The notes beneath the pieces are model-generated. The model searched no databases. It was not told where the DNA came from and saw nothing but the letters and a program-made list of their open reading frames with translations. Of a DNA stretch of 64,000 nucleotides, positions 9,263 to 19,548 are shown piece after piece (position 1 is the stretch's first letter; each line of letters begins with the position of its first letter). Source of the stretch: Nitrososphaeraceae archaeon (GTDB lineage: Archaea > Thermoproteota > Nitrososphaeria > Nitrososphaerales > Nitrososphaeraceae); contig JALDRC010000002.1 in assembly GCA_031316115.1 (NCBI GenBank), positions 372,001 through 436,000 on the forward strand, given 5' to 3'. The position numbers and the translations under genes are program-made.

Positions 9263-10167
9263 TCACTTTTTAATTATACTATCCAATGTAGTGGTTGAAT
9301 AATATCTCTTGGTAAATTCTAACGCTTTTTTCTGCTTATCTGATAGCGGCATTCCTAACATATCTTTGAATTCCAATGCATTGATAACTGCTTTACAGCC
9401 ATAGTGATTATTAAAGTAAATTCGCAGTTTACTAGTATTGTTGTTGGTTATCTTTCCTAAAGTTATATCTTGTATTGCTCTTACCTTTTCAATCCAAGGT
9501 TGTAACTCCTCTCTAGAATAAAGGTAATTGTACCTTTGTTTTGAATTTCTTCCATGAAATCTTATAAATGAATGATTTTTTGATGTTACTATAACTTCTG
9601 ATAGAAATTGGAGATTATCTGAGGATGGTGAGTCTGTCATCACAGCTGCGATATCATAATGTTTTAACATCTCCCATGGACCCTCTGTATGCCATGATAT
9701 ATGTCTGAATTCTAATGCATATTGATATCCTGATGGAAGTCTATCAAGAAATTTCTAGGTATTTTTAATCACTTACAGTGAATCTAGGAGGTAATTGTAT
9801 CAGAATTGCACAAGTTTATTAACTAACTTGAGAGGTGAAATCTTTTCAAGAAATTCATCAAGAGAGGATATTGCTCCTTTTTCTATATCCAATCTTTTTA
9901 AATGTGTTATTGTTTCAGGAACTTTTACAGAAATTCAAAATTATATGGAGTTGTTTTATCTATTCCTACAAAAGTTTGCTTTGTTATGTATTTGTAAAAA
10001 TTTTCATAAAATGTAGAATCCATTTCTACTGTATTGAAGAATCTAGAATAATATGAAAGCCGTTTTATTTTACTGTTAGGATAAAATCCTTGTATCCACC
10101 CTCCTTCCTCTGTGGTATCAGGATAACTCCACCCAGAACAACCAATTAAGATTTGGTAAATAATCAT
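9263..10167 (-). pseudogene. DUF72 (YecE-like) protein, decayed by several frameshifts
   Basis: The N-terminal part (9925-10167) carries the family hallmark IGCSGWSYP followed by GWIQGFYP and FNTVEMDSTFY. The C-terminal part (9263-9670) contains SFIRFHGRN and YFNNHYGCKAVINALEF, which match the end of the DUF72 TIM-barrel. The intervening 250 bp still encode recognisable DUF72 sequence (KVPETITHLKRL, then SPLKLVNKL, PSGYQYALEFRH) but spread over different frames with stop codons. So a full-length gene of about 300 codons has been inactivated by at least three indels or nonsense changes. DUF72 proteins are of unsettled function. Confidence 0.8.
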
Positions 10168-10466
10168 CAGCAGTTAAGTATGTGTTATTAATTTAGATAA
10201 GGTTTGACTCAACTCAAATCTTGAGTCTTATCTTAGGTTAAAGAAAATATTACATGATTATTTTTTAGATACCTCAATATTCAATATCTTGCTATTTTTT
10301 TATTGATATATCATAAATCAAACTAGTTAACTACAACACTCATTACATTATTTTTGTTTGTTTTATTAGTATATATTGAGATTAGCAACCAGAATATTAA
10401 TTATTACCATATTATCTAATATTATTAAACAAGGTTTTTATTATTCTTAAAGTTAACCTAAATAAT

Positions 10467-10853
10467 ATGTCTAATAATACAGGTCCAAAAAGTTCTTCTA
10501 AAAATTCTATTAAAAAAACTACAACAGCGAAGGAAGTAAAAGGAACAAAATCCACTCCTATAACAATAGATTTAAACATACTTAAAGTTCTGATAAATGA
10601 ACGTACTCTTATTCCATTATTAAGAATACTAAAGAAGAACAAAGAGTTGCACACAAGAGAATTACTTATCACAATGGGTAGTTGGGGATATGGACAATCC
10701 TTATTGAAAAGAGCAACAAATTTAGGTTTGATTGAAAGAAAAGTAAAAAAAGATAAATCTCCTGGACGAGGGAAACCAAGGATTTATAATTCTTTAACAA
10801 ATAAGGGTAGAGAAGTAGTAGTATTAGCTGATAAAGTAGGATATGGAAAGTAA
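10467..10853 (+). CDS. Winged-helix DNA-binding regulator
   Basis: A basic Ser/Thr/Lys tail of about 30 residues precedes a winged-helix domain: helix LNILKVLINERTLIPLLRILKK, the helix-turn-helix ELHTRELLITMGSWGYGQSLLKRATNLGLI, and a basic wing KDKSPGRGKPRIYNSLTNKGREVV. This order is typical of the small MarR/PadR-like regulators that are numerous in thaumarchaeotes. No operon partner and no clear target; it probably binds DNA as a dimer. The ATG at 10467 follows an AT-rich promoter-like tract. Confidence 0.75.
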   Translation: MSNNTGPKSSSKNSIKKTTTAKEVKGTKSTPITIDLNILKVLINERTLIPLLRILKKNKELHTRELLITMGSWGYGQSLLKRATNLGLIERKVKKDKSPGRGKPRIYNSLTNKGREVVVLADKVGYGK

Positions 10854-10907
10854 CTTTTTGGAATAACTCTTATATTATAAGATTATTAGTATTTGAACAA
10901 ACTTTAG

Positions 10908-11093
10908 CCAAAAGTAGATAATAATTTTTGTATAGTATTTGTATTAATAGATGAGAAAATAAAAGCGGGAGCAAAAGCAGTAGGTAGAAAAATTGAAGTT
11001 CCTGATAGCAATATCGGTTCTGAATACGATACTGAAAAAACTATAGAGAGTAGAAGATTAAGAAAATATAAAGATGAATTGACAGGTGAATAA
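10908..11093 (+). pseudogene. Coding relic without a start codon
   Basis: An open frame from just after a TAG at 10905 to a TAA at 11091 encodes a protein-like, charged sequence (FVLIDEKIKAGAKAVGRK, then TEKTIESRRLRKYKDEL) but has no ATG, GTG or TTG upstream of it. It looks like the 3' end of a lost gene. Family not recognised. Confidence 0.4.
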
Positions 11094-11404
11094 CAAATTG
11101 CGTTACAATAATAAATTGTTTGAAATAGTGCAATCAATATTCTTTATAATATTGCTTTCAAAATCAACTTTCACTATTTCCACCTGAATCTATTGAAAAT
11201 TAGTTTCTTATTCATCAATTATTTTACTTTAACATAAAATAAGTTTCTAATAATAAAAGATAAATACTAGTAATGTGAACCCTACTACATGCAGTGTTCA
11301 AACCCCTTTAGGCCCATCCCATATCTGTAACTTTGTTAAGGCCCAGAAATATTGTGTTCTATAATTGGTTAGACAGATAATCAAAAAAAATACCTATTCT
11401 GCTT
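11094..11404. other. Intergenic region with possible relic coding stretch
   Basis: Mostly AT-rich without genes. At 11272-11363 a frame without start encodes NPTTCSVQTPLGPSH, with a two-Cys pattern like that of the secreted proteins here, suggesting it belongs with the relic just downstream. Confidence 0.35.
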
Positions 11405-11532
11405 TCGAATACTACTTTTAAATTAAGTATGAACAGGGAAATGACTCCTCTACAACTACAATAGCAGCTGGAGGAACCAAAAGATGTATTATAGAAAATT
11501 ACATTGTGATTGCACAAGACTTAGCAACATAA
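11405..11532 (+). pseudogene. Relic of a prealbumin-like secreted protein tail
   Basis: The translated fragment (FEYYF, stop, IKYEQGNDSSTT, IAAGGTKRCIIENYIV) lines up with the C terminus of the 2432-3337 product (CFEYEDEQGEDCTTN, IAAGEAKTCIVKNYIS). One in-frame TAA and the missing upstream part show it is dead. It ends QDLAT then TAA. Confidence 0.6.
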
Positions 11533-11812
11533 TTACAAAAATCTAAGATAGAAACAATCAATAAAAATACAAATAACAAAAAGATAAGGTAAATCCAACT
11601 TCTCTATTTTTTTTTCATTGTCTAGCAATAAATTCGTAAATTTTAATTAGTTAATTATTTAATTAATATATTCTGCTAATAACATTATAATAATTGTCCA
11701 GTAATTGAAATACACATATCTTATCTTACTATTTTTATAAAATAAGATTCTTATATATTTAATACTATCAAATTCCTAAAAACATTATACTATACCAACT
11801 AGCTTATGTTTT

Positions 11813-12800
11813 CTAATTGTCAATTTTAGCAAGCAGATAATTTCTCATATCCAGATTGAATCTTTTTGTTCCCCCAAAATATTTACATAATCTATTCTTA
11901 AAATCTGTAAATGATGAATAGCATTGACGAACAAGCAGATAGTTCTGGCTATATGCCATATTTCTTCCAAGTACTATAAACTCTGGAGATGCTGTTGGTT
12001 GATATATCGGAATCAAATCTTTTTTGTATTTATCAAAATATTCCAATACCTTTTTTGATCTGTAGTGCGGTTTTACCTTATCAAGGAACAGGTAACATTT
12101 TTGGAAACTTTCTATGTATCTGTTTTAGGTAATCTAAAAATGTATTTTCATCAAACCAGTTATATTGTCTGAACAATTGTTTTCCTTCCAAAACTTGTAG
12201 CACCAAACAAGACTGATTCCTGATGTGATCCTGTGATTTTTACAACTGGTCTTTCATCTTCTTATCCACATCTTTCTTATAATCATAGAAGAAGAAACGA
12301 TTCATCTGTAGATACTACTGTGAAACCTTCTTCTTCTTCTTTTGTTGTTGGATAGTATCCAATATCTTTCTGGCTGTTTTTAAAATCTTCTTTTTCCTCT
12401 TTTGATGCTGTGTTTACATACTTTTCTCAGTACTTTTTGTTTGAATCCCCACTTGTGCATGAGTTCGTATACATATGAGTAAAATGATATTTTATTCCAC
12501 TTCTTGTTATTATCAGATCTTACCTGTTTTGTAGTCCAACCCTGTTTGATGGATGCTAATTCATTTTTTATTTCATGTAATATCTCTTTAGGTATGTCTG
12601 GATTTCTACCACTTTTTGGCTTATTTTTTAATCCCGCTACTCCTTCTGCTGAGAATCTATCCTGTACCAATATAATCCCCAAGGTCTACTTCTATGTAAT
12701 TCATCACAAGCATAAGCAGAATGATATTATCATATTTTACTTTTATTACAAAAAAGTAGTCTTTCCTTTACCTTGGGATTAGTTTCCTTCTTTAATAATT
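11813..12800 (-). mobile_element. Degenerate IS630-family transposase
   Basis: The 5' section (12380-12800) encodes remnants of the helix-turn-helix half: ACDELHRSRPWGLYWY, then AGLKNKPKSGRNPDIP and QGWTTKQVR, which are characteristic of IS630/Tc1-like transposases. The 3' section (11813-12046) encodes the end of the DDE domain (PIYQPTASPEF, FTDFKNRLCKYF, RFNLDMRNYLL). The roughly 330 bp between them hold readable pieces in changing frames. Multiple stops and frameshifts mean it cannot make transposase. TA target duplications could not be located with confidence. Confidence 0.75.
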
Positions 12801-12969
12801 CTAATCAATTCATTTTTTTGAATACACAGTTGCGATATTACTGAATAAACGTGAAGGTAGATAGCTTTTACTCTATATCAGATAGGATTATAATAAAACA
12901 TGATTAGAAAATATATGCTAATTGGTATAATAGATTATATTCGAACAATCTCTAATGTTCCTTCCAACT

Positions 12970-12981
12970 CTAAATATATTA
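12970..12981 (+). promoter_or_regulatory. TATA-like box for 13001 gene
   Basis: CTAAATATATTA is centred about 26 nt upstream of the ATG at 13001, implying a leaderless transcript. Confidence 0.5.
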
Positions 12982-13000
12982 TATCTTGAAATAAAATACT

Positions 13001-13831
13001 ATGAATAAGAACAAAATACTGTTGTCATCTATTTTAATAGTTACAACAGGTTTACTTGCCATAAATCCTTCCTTAATAGGAAGTGTTAATGCACAACCAT
13101 ATGAAGAGGAATATGATGAAGGATCTGATAATGGGTATAGATACCAGGATGAATACGACAATGGATATGATCATGGGTATTTAGAGCAAGATAAAAAACC
13201 ACAAATATTTCCTACTAATAAAGTAGCAGAATTAGGAGATAAATGGTGGCAATGGATATTATCGTTAGATGTTAGAACAAATCCAAATCCATTTACAGAA
13301 ACAGGTCAGGAAGGTTGTGACATTGGTTTACAGGATAACAACAGATTGTTATACCTTGTAGGATCGGATAGAGATAGTGTCACTGGTTTTCCTGTACATG
13401 AATGCAAAATTGAAAAAGGGATAACCATTCTATTTCCAATATTTAATGTATTTTGTGCTGGGTTTGAACGTGATCCACCACTAACCGAAGCAGAACAAAG
13501 AATTTGCGCTAATGAGGCTATGGATTTTCCTCTTGAACTACAATTAGAAATCGATGGAAATCATATCCAGAACCTAGAGAGACAGCATAGAGTTGATTCT
13601 CCTCCTGGTGGGTTTGAATTTAATGCAGTTGAGGGAAATCCAATTACTACTGTTTTAGGTGAATCGACAGGTGTATCTGATGGTGCCTGGATTCTATTAA
13701 AACACTTAACACCTGGAGAACATACTATAACCTTTAGTGGAAAACTTGACCTTAGAGAATTACCTGGAGTAGAGGCAATTCTAGAGGCTGGTGCAACATA
13801 CAACCTTTTTGTAAAATCTGGTTATTATTAA
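13001..13831 (+). CDS. Secreted conserved protein with Trp-rich GDKWWQWILSL motif
   Basis: A signal peptide (residues 1-31, ending GSVNAQ) is followed by an acidic Tyr/Gly/Asp-rich spacer (about 32-60; NGYRYQDEYDNGYDHGY) like those of other exported proteins in this window. A globular domain of about 210 residues comes next. Its visible signatures are GDKWWQWILSL, then GCDIGLQ, VGSDRDSVTGF, a core GITILFPIFNVFCAGFE and a C-terminal beta segment GAWILLKHLTPGEHTITFSG. The paired cysteines suggest disulfides outside the cell. I know similar exported hypothetical proteins in archaea and bacteria but no assigned function. A T8 run just after the stop may terminate transcription. Confidence 0.7.
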   Translation: MNKNKILLSSILIVTTGLLAINPSLIGSVNAQPYEEEYDEGSDNGYRYQDEYDNGYDHGYLEQDKKPQIFPTNKVAELGDKWWQWILSLDVRTNPNPFTETGQEGCDIGLQDNNRLLYLVGSDRDSVTGFPVHECKIEKGITILFPIFNVFCAGFERDPPLTEAEQRICANEAMDFPLELQLEIDGNHIQNLERQHRVDSPPGGFEFNAVEGNPITTVLGESTGVSDGAWILLKHLTPGEHTITFSGKLDLRELPGVEAILEAGATYNLFVKSGYY

Positions 13832-14089
13832 CCAGATTACAAAATTCTTTTTTTTATTGTTCTATTATATCAAAATAAGAAATATAAATTCTATTAAAGA
13901 TTCATTATAATCATGTCATGATTTGTTTGCTGGGATATATGAGAATAAGAAAATAATAAAAATTATGCTACAAACTATAATTTTTCAATAGTTACAAAAT
14001 ATTAAGTTGGAATTAAAAAATAAAAAGTTTTTCCAAATCTTCCGATTGAACACAAGATTTAGATAGATTTTTAATCAAAGTATCATGTG

Positions 14090-15183
14090 TTAGTACTTTA
14101 GAAATTGTTTAAAAAAGTCATTCATTTTCGAGTATGATATCTTGGATTCAGGTATATCATATAATAACAACTGATTCTGAAATACATGGGGCATTCCTTC
14201 ATAGGCGTCTAATTTAACGGGAATGTTTGCTTGATCTAAAGCTTGATACAACCTTATCGAGTCGCTTAACACGACTTCTTTTGTGCCAACTTGTATTAAT
14301 GTGGGTGGAAAGCCTTTGGTAAAATTACCGTAAACCGGAGAAACATATGGATTCATCCGATCAGATGGCTCAGCATAGGCATCTGCAGCATGTTTCAACA
14401 TTTCATAGTCGCTTAATAATGGGTCACTGCCATTTAATGTGAAATATGTGTCCCCTTGTAAGGTTAGATCGGTATTTGGTGACATCACTACCAATGCTGC
14501 AGGAATTCCCATCCCTTTATCTCGCATCTTTAATACAGAGCCAATGTTATTGCACCCCCTGCTGAATCGCCGTACATGGCTATATCATTCAAATCATACC
14601 CATGTTTTTTTATTAATTCATCAATTACCGATATTATTTCATCGGTTGTTTTATCCCATTTCGAAAATGGTGCCAATGTATAATCGATCGAAATTACTCT
14701 TACACCTGTAGTATTTGCAACAATAACAGGACCTAGAAGAGTAGAATTAGCACTGTAAAGAATATATCCACCACCGTGTGTGTATACTATAACTTTCCCA
14801 TTATCTGTGTAGTCTTTAGGCTTTATATCAATAACATTAACACTCCCCATTTGTTTTGATTCGATATCTGCACCAAAATTATCAACTAACTTTTTAATCT
14901 GTGGAACAACACTATTCTCAGTTTCCACTTGTAGTTTTTTCCAACCATCAAAATCGGTTGGTGTGCTAGTTGCAGATCTATTCTGTCTTTCATCAGTAGC
15001 AAACATTATTTCAAGTTTATCCTGAGACTCTTTGGATATAGTTGTAGGAATGTTGAATCCATTTACTATTTTCATACTTGTATTAGATTCTTGTGCCAAG
15101 ATAGAAATTGAATGATTTTGAGTATAAATTAGTATTGATAGAGAAAAAACCACTATCAATACGAGATAGAAATTTATCTTCAT
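14090..15183 (-). pseudogene. Secreted HSL-type alpha/beta hydrolase (acetyl-hydrolase), split by a one-base frameshift
   Basis: The N-terminal part (14530-15183) has a signal peptide, the oxyanion motif HGGG at residues 136-139 and the nucleophile motif GDSAGG at 205-210. The frame then breaks in TLALY-stop at 14530. The continuation (14090-14527) starts KMRDKG and contains IQVGTKEVVLSDS (acid residue region) and the catalytic His in GMPHVF, completing the hormone-sensitive-lipase fold. Adding one G at about 14540 (CTG to CTGG) would restore TLALVLKMRDKG and one protein of about 363 residues. Apart from this single base the gene looks intact, so sequencing error is possible. Expected role: extracellular ester hydrolysis. 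Confidence 0.8.
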
Positions 15184-15248
15184 TATTTTTTACTCTGACA
15201 AATAAAATTATTTAAATTTATAGCTCTAATTTCTGAATGTTTCAGCTA

Positions 15249-15446
15249 CTAATTACAAAGGATTTCCATGAATCTTTCCTCTCTTGTTTTGATTCTTCTA
15301 TTTTTATGAATGAACTGAATTGTTTTCGAATGTACTTGTAAATTATACTTGTTTACACCCATGAACTTTCTTGTCCATATCTGATACAAATTACTTCCGC
15401 ATTCACAGTTATTCACATGTGCAATACCATTTGTATATTTATTCAA
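15249..15446 (-). pseudogene. Probable transposase C-terminal fragment
   Basis: A 65-codon frame encodes a basic, Cys-containing sequence (NNCECGSNLYQIWTRKF, then YNLQVHSKTIQFIHKNRR) resembling the tail of archaeal transposase-like proteins. It has no promoter, and the adjoining DNA contains another gene fragment in the opposite orientation. Assignment is tentative. Confidence 0.35.
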
Positions 15447-15453
15447 GGGTTAT

Positions 15454-15621
15454 TATATCCCCTTACAAGTCAAAGCAGAGTTAAGGGAACAAGTAAAAGC
15501 ATTAGATATGGAAGTGTTAAAACAAGCGCCAAGTATTGAAAACACCAACAACACAACAACAAACACAGCAAACTCAACCACAACAGGAACAGAAACAAAC
15601 AATACAGGAATATATTCCTAA
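15454..15621 (+). pseudogene. C-terminal gene fragment with Thr/Asn-rich tail
   Basis: The frame runs without a start codon into a helical stretch LREQVKALDMEVLKQAPS followed by an Asn/Thr-rich tail (NTNNTTTNTANSTTTG) and a TAA at 15619. It abuts the fragment ending at 15446, as if two truncated genes were joined by rearrangement. Not recognised. Confidence 0.4.
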
Positions 15622-16381
15622 ACTAGACTAGACTAAATAAAATAAACCGGTAACAAAACAATCAATATTATTTTTATTTATTATAGTCACTATTTTATTT
15701 TATATTATATTATATTAAACCGGCATTAGATTTAATATTTTATAATTCTAATAATCTGAAATCAATAGGCAAGATCCATAAGATTGCATCGCTAGATCCA
15801 GATAATGGTTTTATTCCTTCACAGGCATAATAAAAATATAAAATAAATAAATTAATAAAAATAATTAGATTATAATTTTATAATTTTATAAAATAGAATT
15901 CATCTATTTTTTCAAATAAGGTCCCAGGTAAGTTTAAAAAATTTTACCAGAACTGCACATCCCAGTGGAATTACTAGCAACCTTTCTTAGGAACCTTTGG
16001 AACACTGAGGTATAATATATTAGATGTTAAACTATTTACAATTTGTTAATATTCTTTCTATATGTTTTTGTATTGGAACAATATTCAAATTGTTTATAAA
16101 CATTATCTGAATGAAAAATATAGTATTCTTATCATAAAATTTAGTCTAATACATTTACCGTTGTAATAGAAAATACAGGAATAAAAATCTGAGCATTTAT
16201 TTATAAAATAAATCTATTACGCTTAGGTGATGTTTGTTTTTTAGAGTTTGTTGAAGCGCATAAATATTTTATGGTTTTATGTTATCAAATATTTGTTAAT
16301 AATTATCGAATATTTAAAGTTTCTAAAAACATTATACTACTACATTATATTCAAATAGTATCTATTTTTTTTCATATCCCA
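15622..16381. other. Intergenic region without recognisable genes
   Basis: AT-rich DNA including a TATATTATATT tract near 15700. Short protein-like scraps are present, but no frame over 40 codons with a credible start, and no RNA gene recognised. Confidence 0.4.
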
Positions 16382-16394
16382 GATATATAATATT
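16382..16394 (+). promoter_or_regulatory. TATA-like box for 16411 gene
   Basis: GATATATAATATT is centred about 24 nt before the ATG at 16411, again giving leaderless geometry. Confidence 0.5.
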
Positions 16395-16410
16395 AAGCCA
16401 TAATAGAACA

Positions 16411-16878
16411 ATGAATAGTAATAAAACCAAGATTGGTTCTATGTTTCTGTTAGCAGCAGTACTTGTTGCTGGTACAATAGTAATGACAATTCCAAAGTCA
16501 TTAGCACAGCCAGAAGACAGAGAATATGAAGACCATTATGGCAAAGTTCCATATAACAAATACTACAAGAGTTATGATGATCCATACGGGAAAGATCATG
16601 ACAAAGATCCTAAAGGTAAAATGGTTCAGGAGATAAAATGTGTCAATTTCAACGCCAATATAAATGGAATAGACATTAACAAAATACCTAGAGAAATGAC
16701 AGGTGATGCAACAGCACAAGCCCCCCAAGGAGATGAAAATGGTCTACAAGATGGTACTGGTAATGGATTGTTTGGTAACGGGGGTCTTAACATTGACAAA
16801 AATCTAGTAAATATCTGTGTTAACTTTAATCATAATGGACAATACGATGGCGAAGGTCGTGGAAGTCCTCACCCCTAA
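16411..16878 (+). CDS. Small secreted acidic/Tyr-rich protein
   Basis: The signal peptide (residues 1-33, ending KSLAQP) is followed by a charged Tyr/Asp/Lys segment (SYDDPYGKDHDKDPKGK), a section KCVNFNANINGIDINKIP, a Gly/Gln/Asp loop and a closing NLVNICVNFNHNGQ. The two Cys-Val-Asn-Phe motifs probably pair. The whole layout parallels the N-terminal half of the 2432-3337 protein (KVNCNNIIKNGVD, then NIVNFCKNKN), which here lacks the following prealbumin-like domain. Function unknown; probably a released or surface-attached protein. Confidence 0.7.
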   Translation: MNSNKTKIGSMFLLAAVLVAGTIVMTIPKSLAQPEDREYEDHYGKVPYNKYYKSYDDPYGKDHDKDPKGKMVQEIKCVNFNANINGIDINKIPREMTGDATAQAPQGDENGLQDGTGNGLFGNGGLNIDKNLVNICVNFNHNGQYDGEGRGSPHP

Positions 16879-17505
16879 ACGAATGTAAATTTTAATTGTA
16901 ACGAACAAGACGAGAGCATTGCTCAAACATAAAAACAATTCATTTTTTTATAAATATCAATTAAATAATAACAGTATTAACATAATTAAAATTTACACTA
17001 GTTTTATTTTATATACTTAATCTATAAAATATTGTATTCTAAATATCTAATAATAATTATTTACTAATAAAGGATACAAATTACTTTATATTCAAAAAAC
17101 CTATTGAAGAGTTATTCGTAGACAAGATATAATTTACAGTCTTATTTTTAACATTGAACACTAGTTTATCAAAAAATAGTACAGGATTTTTTTAGCAATA
17201 GTAATAATTGCATGGACAATTTCTAGAATGATTCTGACATCCTTTGATCTATTTAGATCTGGAAGATGAAATAATTTTAGAAGATGCGAAACTAAAAATC
17301 TTCGAGGCAGATTGGGGTTGAATAGCAAGAGTTTCAGTATTGATTTACAGATTTAATAATTAAACAAATTATACTTTCTATAAAAAATATGGTATAGAAA
17401 AATAAACATGACTTCCATAAATATTTTATATTGTATATTTAGGATATATAATATATAGAATAACAAAAGTTAATAATATTAGTAGTAGTTATCATCTAAT
17501 AAAAC
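16879..17505. other. Intergenic region without recognisable genes
   Basis: About 630 bp of AT-rich DNA. Only short unsupported frames are seen; the stretch just before 17506 presumably contains the promoter of the next gene. Confidence 0.4.
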
Positions 17506-17913
17506 ATGTTAGGGGATTTATTTTATGAGGCAAAAGGAAAAATTACAAACCAAAGAGTATTAGATACAACAGGGCCAAAATTAGAAGCATCTTTTACTGC
17601 ATATGGAAATATGAAAGATATTCCAGTAATGGAAATTGGAACTTTCTGGAGTATACCTCGTCCCGGTGGAAAAGTATATGGTGAAGATAAAGACATTATA
17701 TTTACCAGAGATAATAGTGGAGAAATTGCTACTGCTAATGCAAAAGTAATAGGTCAACCTATAAATACAGATACAATGAGATTTGTTGGGTCAGTTTTCT
17801 TCAATGCATCCTCTAACGGAAAACTTTGCTTTCTTAATGATATAGTAGGTGTTTTTGAAGCTGAAGTTAAAGAAGGTTCTGAAATACATATAAGAAAATG
17901 GGAATGGAAGTGA
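17506..17913 (+). CDS. Conserved cytosolic beta-rich protein of unknown function
   Basis: The product has 135 residues, no signal peptide, and is predicted mostly beta. Recognisable conserved stretches are GKITNQRVLDTTGPKLEASF, GTFWSIPRPGGKVYGE and the C-terminal VFEAEVKEGSEIHIRKWEW. I recall similar short hypothetical proteins in soil archaea and bacteria, with the GTxWSIPRPGG motif most conserved, but no established function. Stand-alone gene; ATG start. Confidence 0.7.
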   Translation: MLGDLFYEAKGKITNQRVLDTTGPKLEASFTAYGNMKDIPVMEIGTFWSIPRPGGKVYGEDKDIIFTRDNSGEIATANAKVIGQPINTDTMRFVGSVFFNASSNGKLCFLNDIVGVFEAEVKEGSEIHIRKWEWK

Positions 17914-18149
17914 AGAAGACATTTATAATAAAACTTTAAGTTATGTAAATTATTTTTGTAGTATTCAGATTCTTCTGTTAGCAATAATATTTTTTTTAAT
18001 AATAATGTGATTGTTAATGATCATGATTTTTGATATAATAATAAATAATGTACTTTTTTGAGTAATTCATTTAGGATTATCAATCTATTCTATTATAACT
18101 AAAGATTATCTTACAGTTATACTCTGAAACAAGTTATATGAAATGATGT

Positions 18150-18870
18150 TTTTAACATGATCCCCTTGATCATGTTCTCAAATCTGATAGCAGTAACATA
18201 TTCTCCAAACATTCTCTGATACAAGAATAGACAATTTCTACAAACCATCTCTGTCCATAGCGTACGCTATCTTTCCATTGTTGTAAATTATTTTTCTGCA
18301 TTTTTACAGAATTGTTTCTCTGGTAATGACTTGTCTTTTTACAAATAGAATTATTTCTTACCTTGATTGCAGGTTTGATTCCTATAAATGGTATAAACTG
18401 AAAATTATTGTTATTGTCATAGGCACCATCTGCTATATTCATATCTATTTCCTTATTCTACTTTATTGTTATATCTTCTATCAGTTCAGGCAGTACTTTT
18501 CCATCATGAAATTCACTGGTTACCTGTAATGATAGCATTCTCTTTCATTTGATATCTCCAGCAACATGTATCTTGAGATAACCTCTTTTTACATTCCATT
18601 TATGTCTAATCCATTCGTCTCTTCTATTTGTAACTTTAACAACAAGTACATCAATTGCCATTACAAAAATATCATCATGGAAGTTGGATTTATCATCAGA
18701 AATCTTGATATTTAATTTGTTAATTCTTCTACAGATCCTGCTCTAATCTGGAATAGATTATAATGTATCTAATGCATGTTCCCTTATTACAGCTTCAGCA
18801 TGTCTATGAGGTAGATGAAAATATGTGTATTTAGATGGATTAAATGATCATTCTAAACTATTAAGATTTT
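18150..18870 (-). mobile_element. Degenerate IS5-like transposase
   Basis: Reading the minus strand, the fragments are (from 5') RHAEAVIREHALDTL, KISDDKSNFHDDIFVMAIDV, IRHKWNVKRGYLKIHVAGD, then at 18170-18442 ADGAYDNNNNFQFIPF, GIKPAIKVRNNS and QQWKDSVRYGQRWFVE. The order DGAYD...IKPAIKVR...W..TVRYGQRW..E is that of IS4/IS5-type DDE transposases (second Asp and final Glu visible). At least four stops or frameshifts interrupt it. Terminal repeats were not identified. Confidence 0.7.
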
Positions 18871-19116
18871 GGGATTTGACACTATTACTGTTCAACCTAA
18901 AAACGGAGCAACCTATCATTACTACGACAGGGTATCAATATTGAAGAATAATGAATTACGACAAACTAATAGGCGAATTTAAGATAGTAAAGGTAGCGGG
19001 AGATTGAAAATAAATATATAAATAATCTTTTCCTATAATGCCTAACTAATTTGTAGTATATATTATCACTTTTCTTTTGAACATCTATAAATAAAACAAA
19101 CAATATCTTTAGTGCA

Positions 19117-19548
19117 ATGGGTGAAACAAAGTTTTTCAGTGGAACGATCTTCTCTCCAGTATTGGTAGTAGGATTTTCACTTTTGTTTGTATCTTGACTT
19201 TCAGAACAAAATGTAAAGGCAGAATGTCCTCAGATATGTGTAGATGAAGCAAAACAATATCTAGACGAAGCCAAGAAATCTCTTGATGCTGGAGATAAAG
19301 AAGATTCTGATACCAACATAGATAAAGCGAAAGAATCTTTAGATGACCCTAAGGAAGTTGTCCGTAGTAAGAGGTTTAGAGAGGAGATTGAAACATTAAA
19401 AGAAGATCTTTGGGTAACTCTCCCAAATAAAGAACATACAAACAGAAATAAACTGCTATTCATTTTTTGTTATAATCAATACTCCAACCATATGTCAGCA
19501 AAAATTATTATTGATTTCTTACAAAATATCAAAATTGTGGAGGATTAA
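19117..19548 (+). pseudogene. Secreted helical protein with in-frame TGA in its signal peptide
   Basis: The ATG at 19117 starts a typical signal peptide (FSPVLVVGFSLLFVS) interrupted by TGA at 19195-19197; the same frame then continues for 116 codons. The continuation contains CPQICVDEAKQYLDEAKKSLD and further alternating Lys/Glu heptad-like repeats, a small exported coiled-coil or helical bundle with two cysteines at the mature N terminus. A TGG-to-TGA change would explain the break. Position and composition are otherwise those of an intact gene. Confidence 0.55.

Noticed and set aside
9795-10056. Plus-strand frames opposite the DUF72 relic
   Set aside because: They overlap recognisable DUF72 coding sequence on the other strand.
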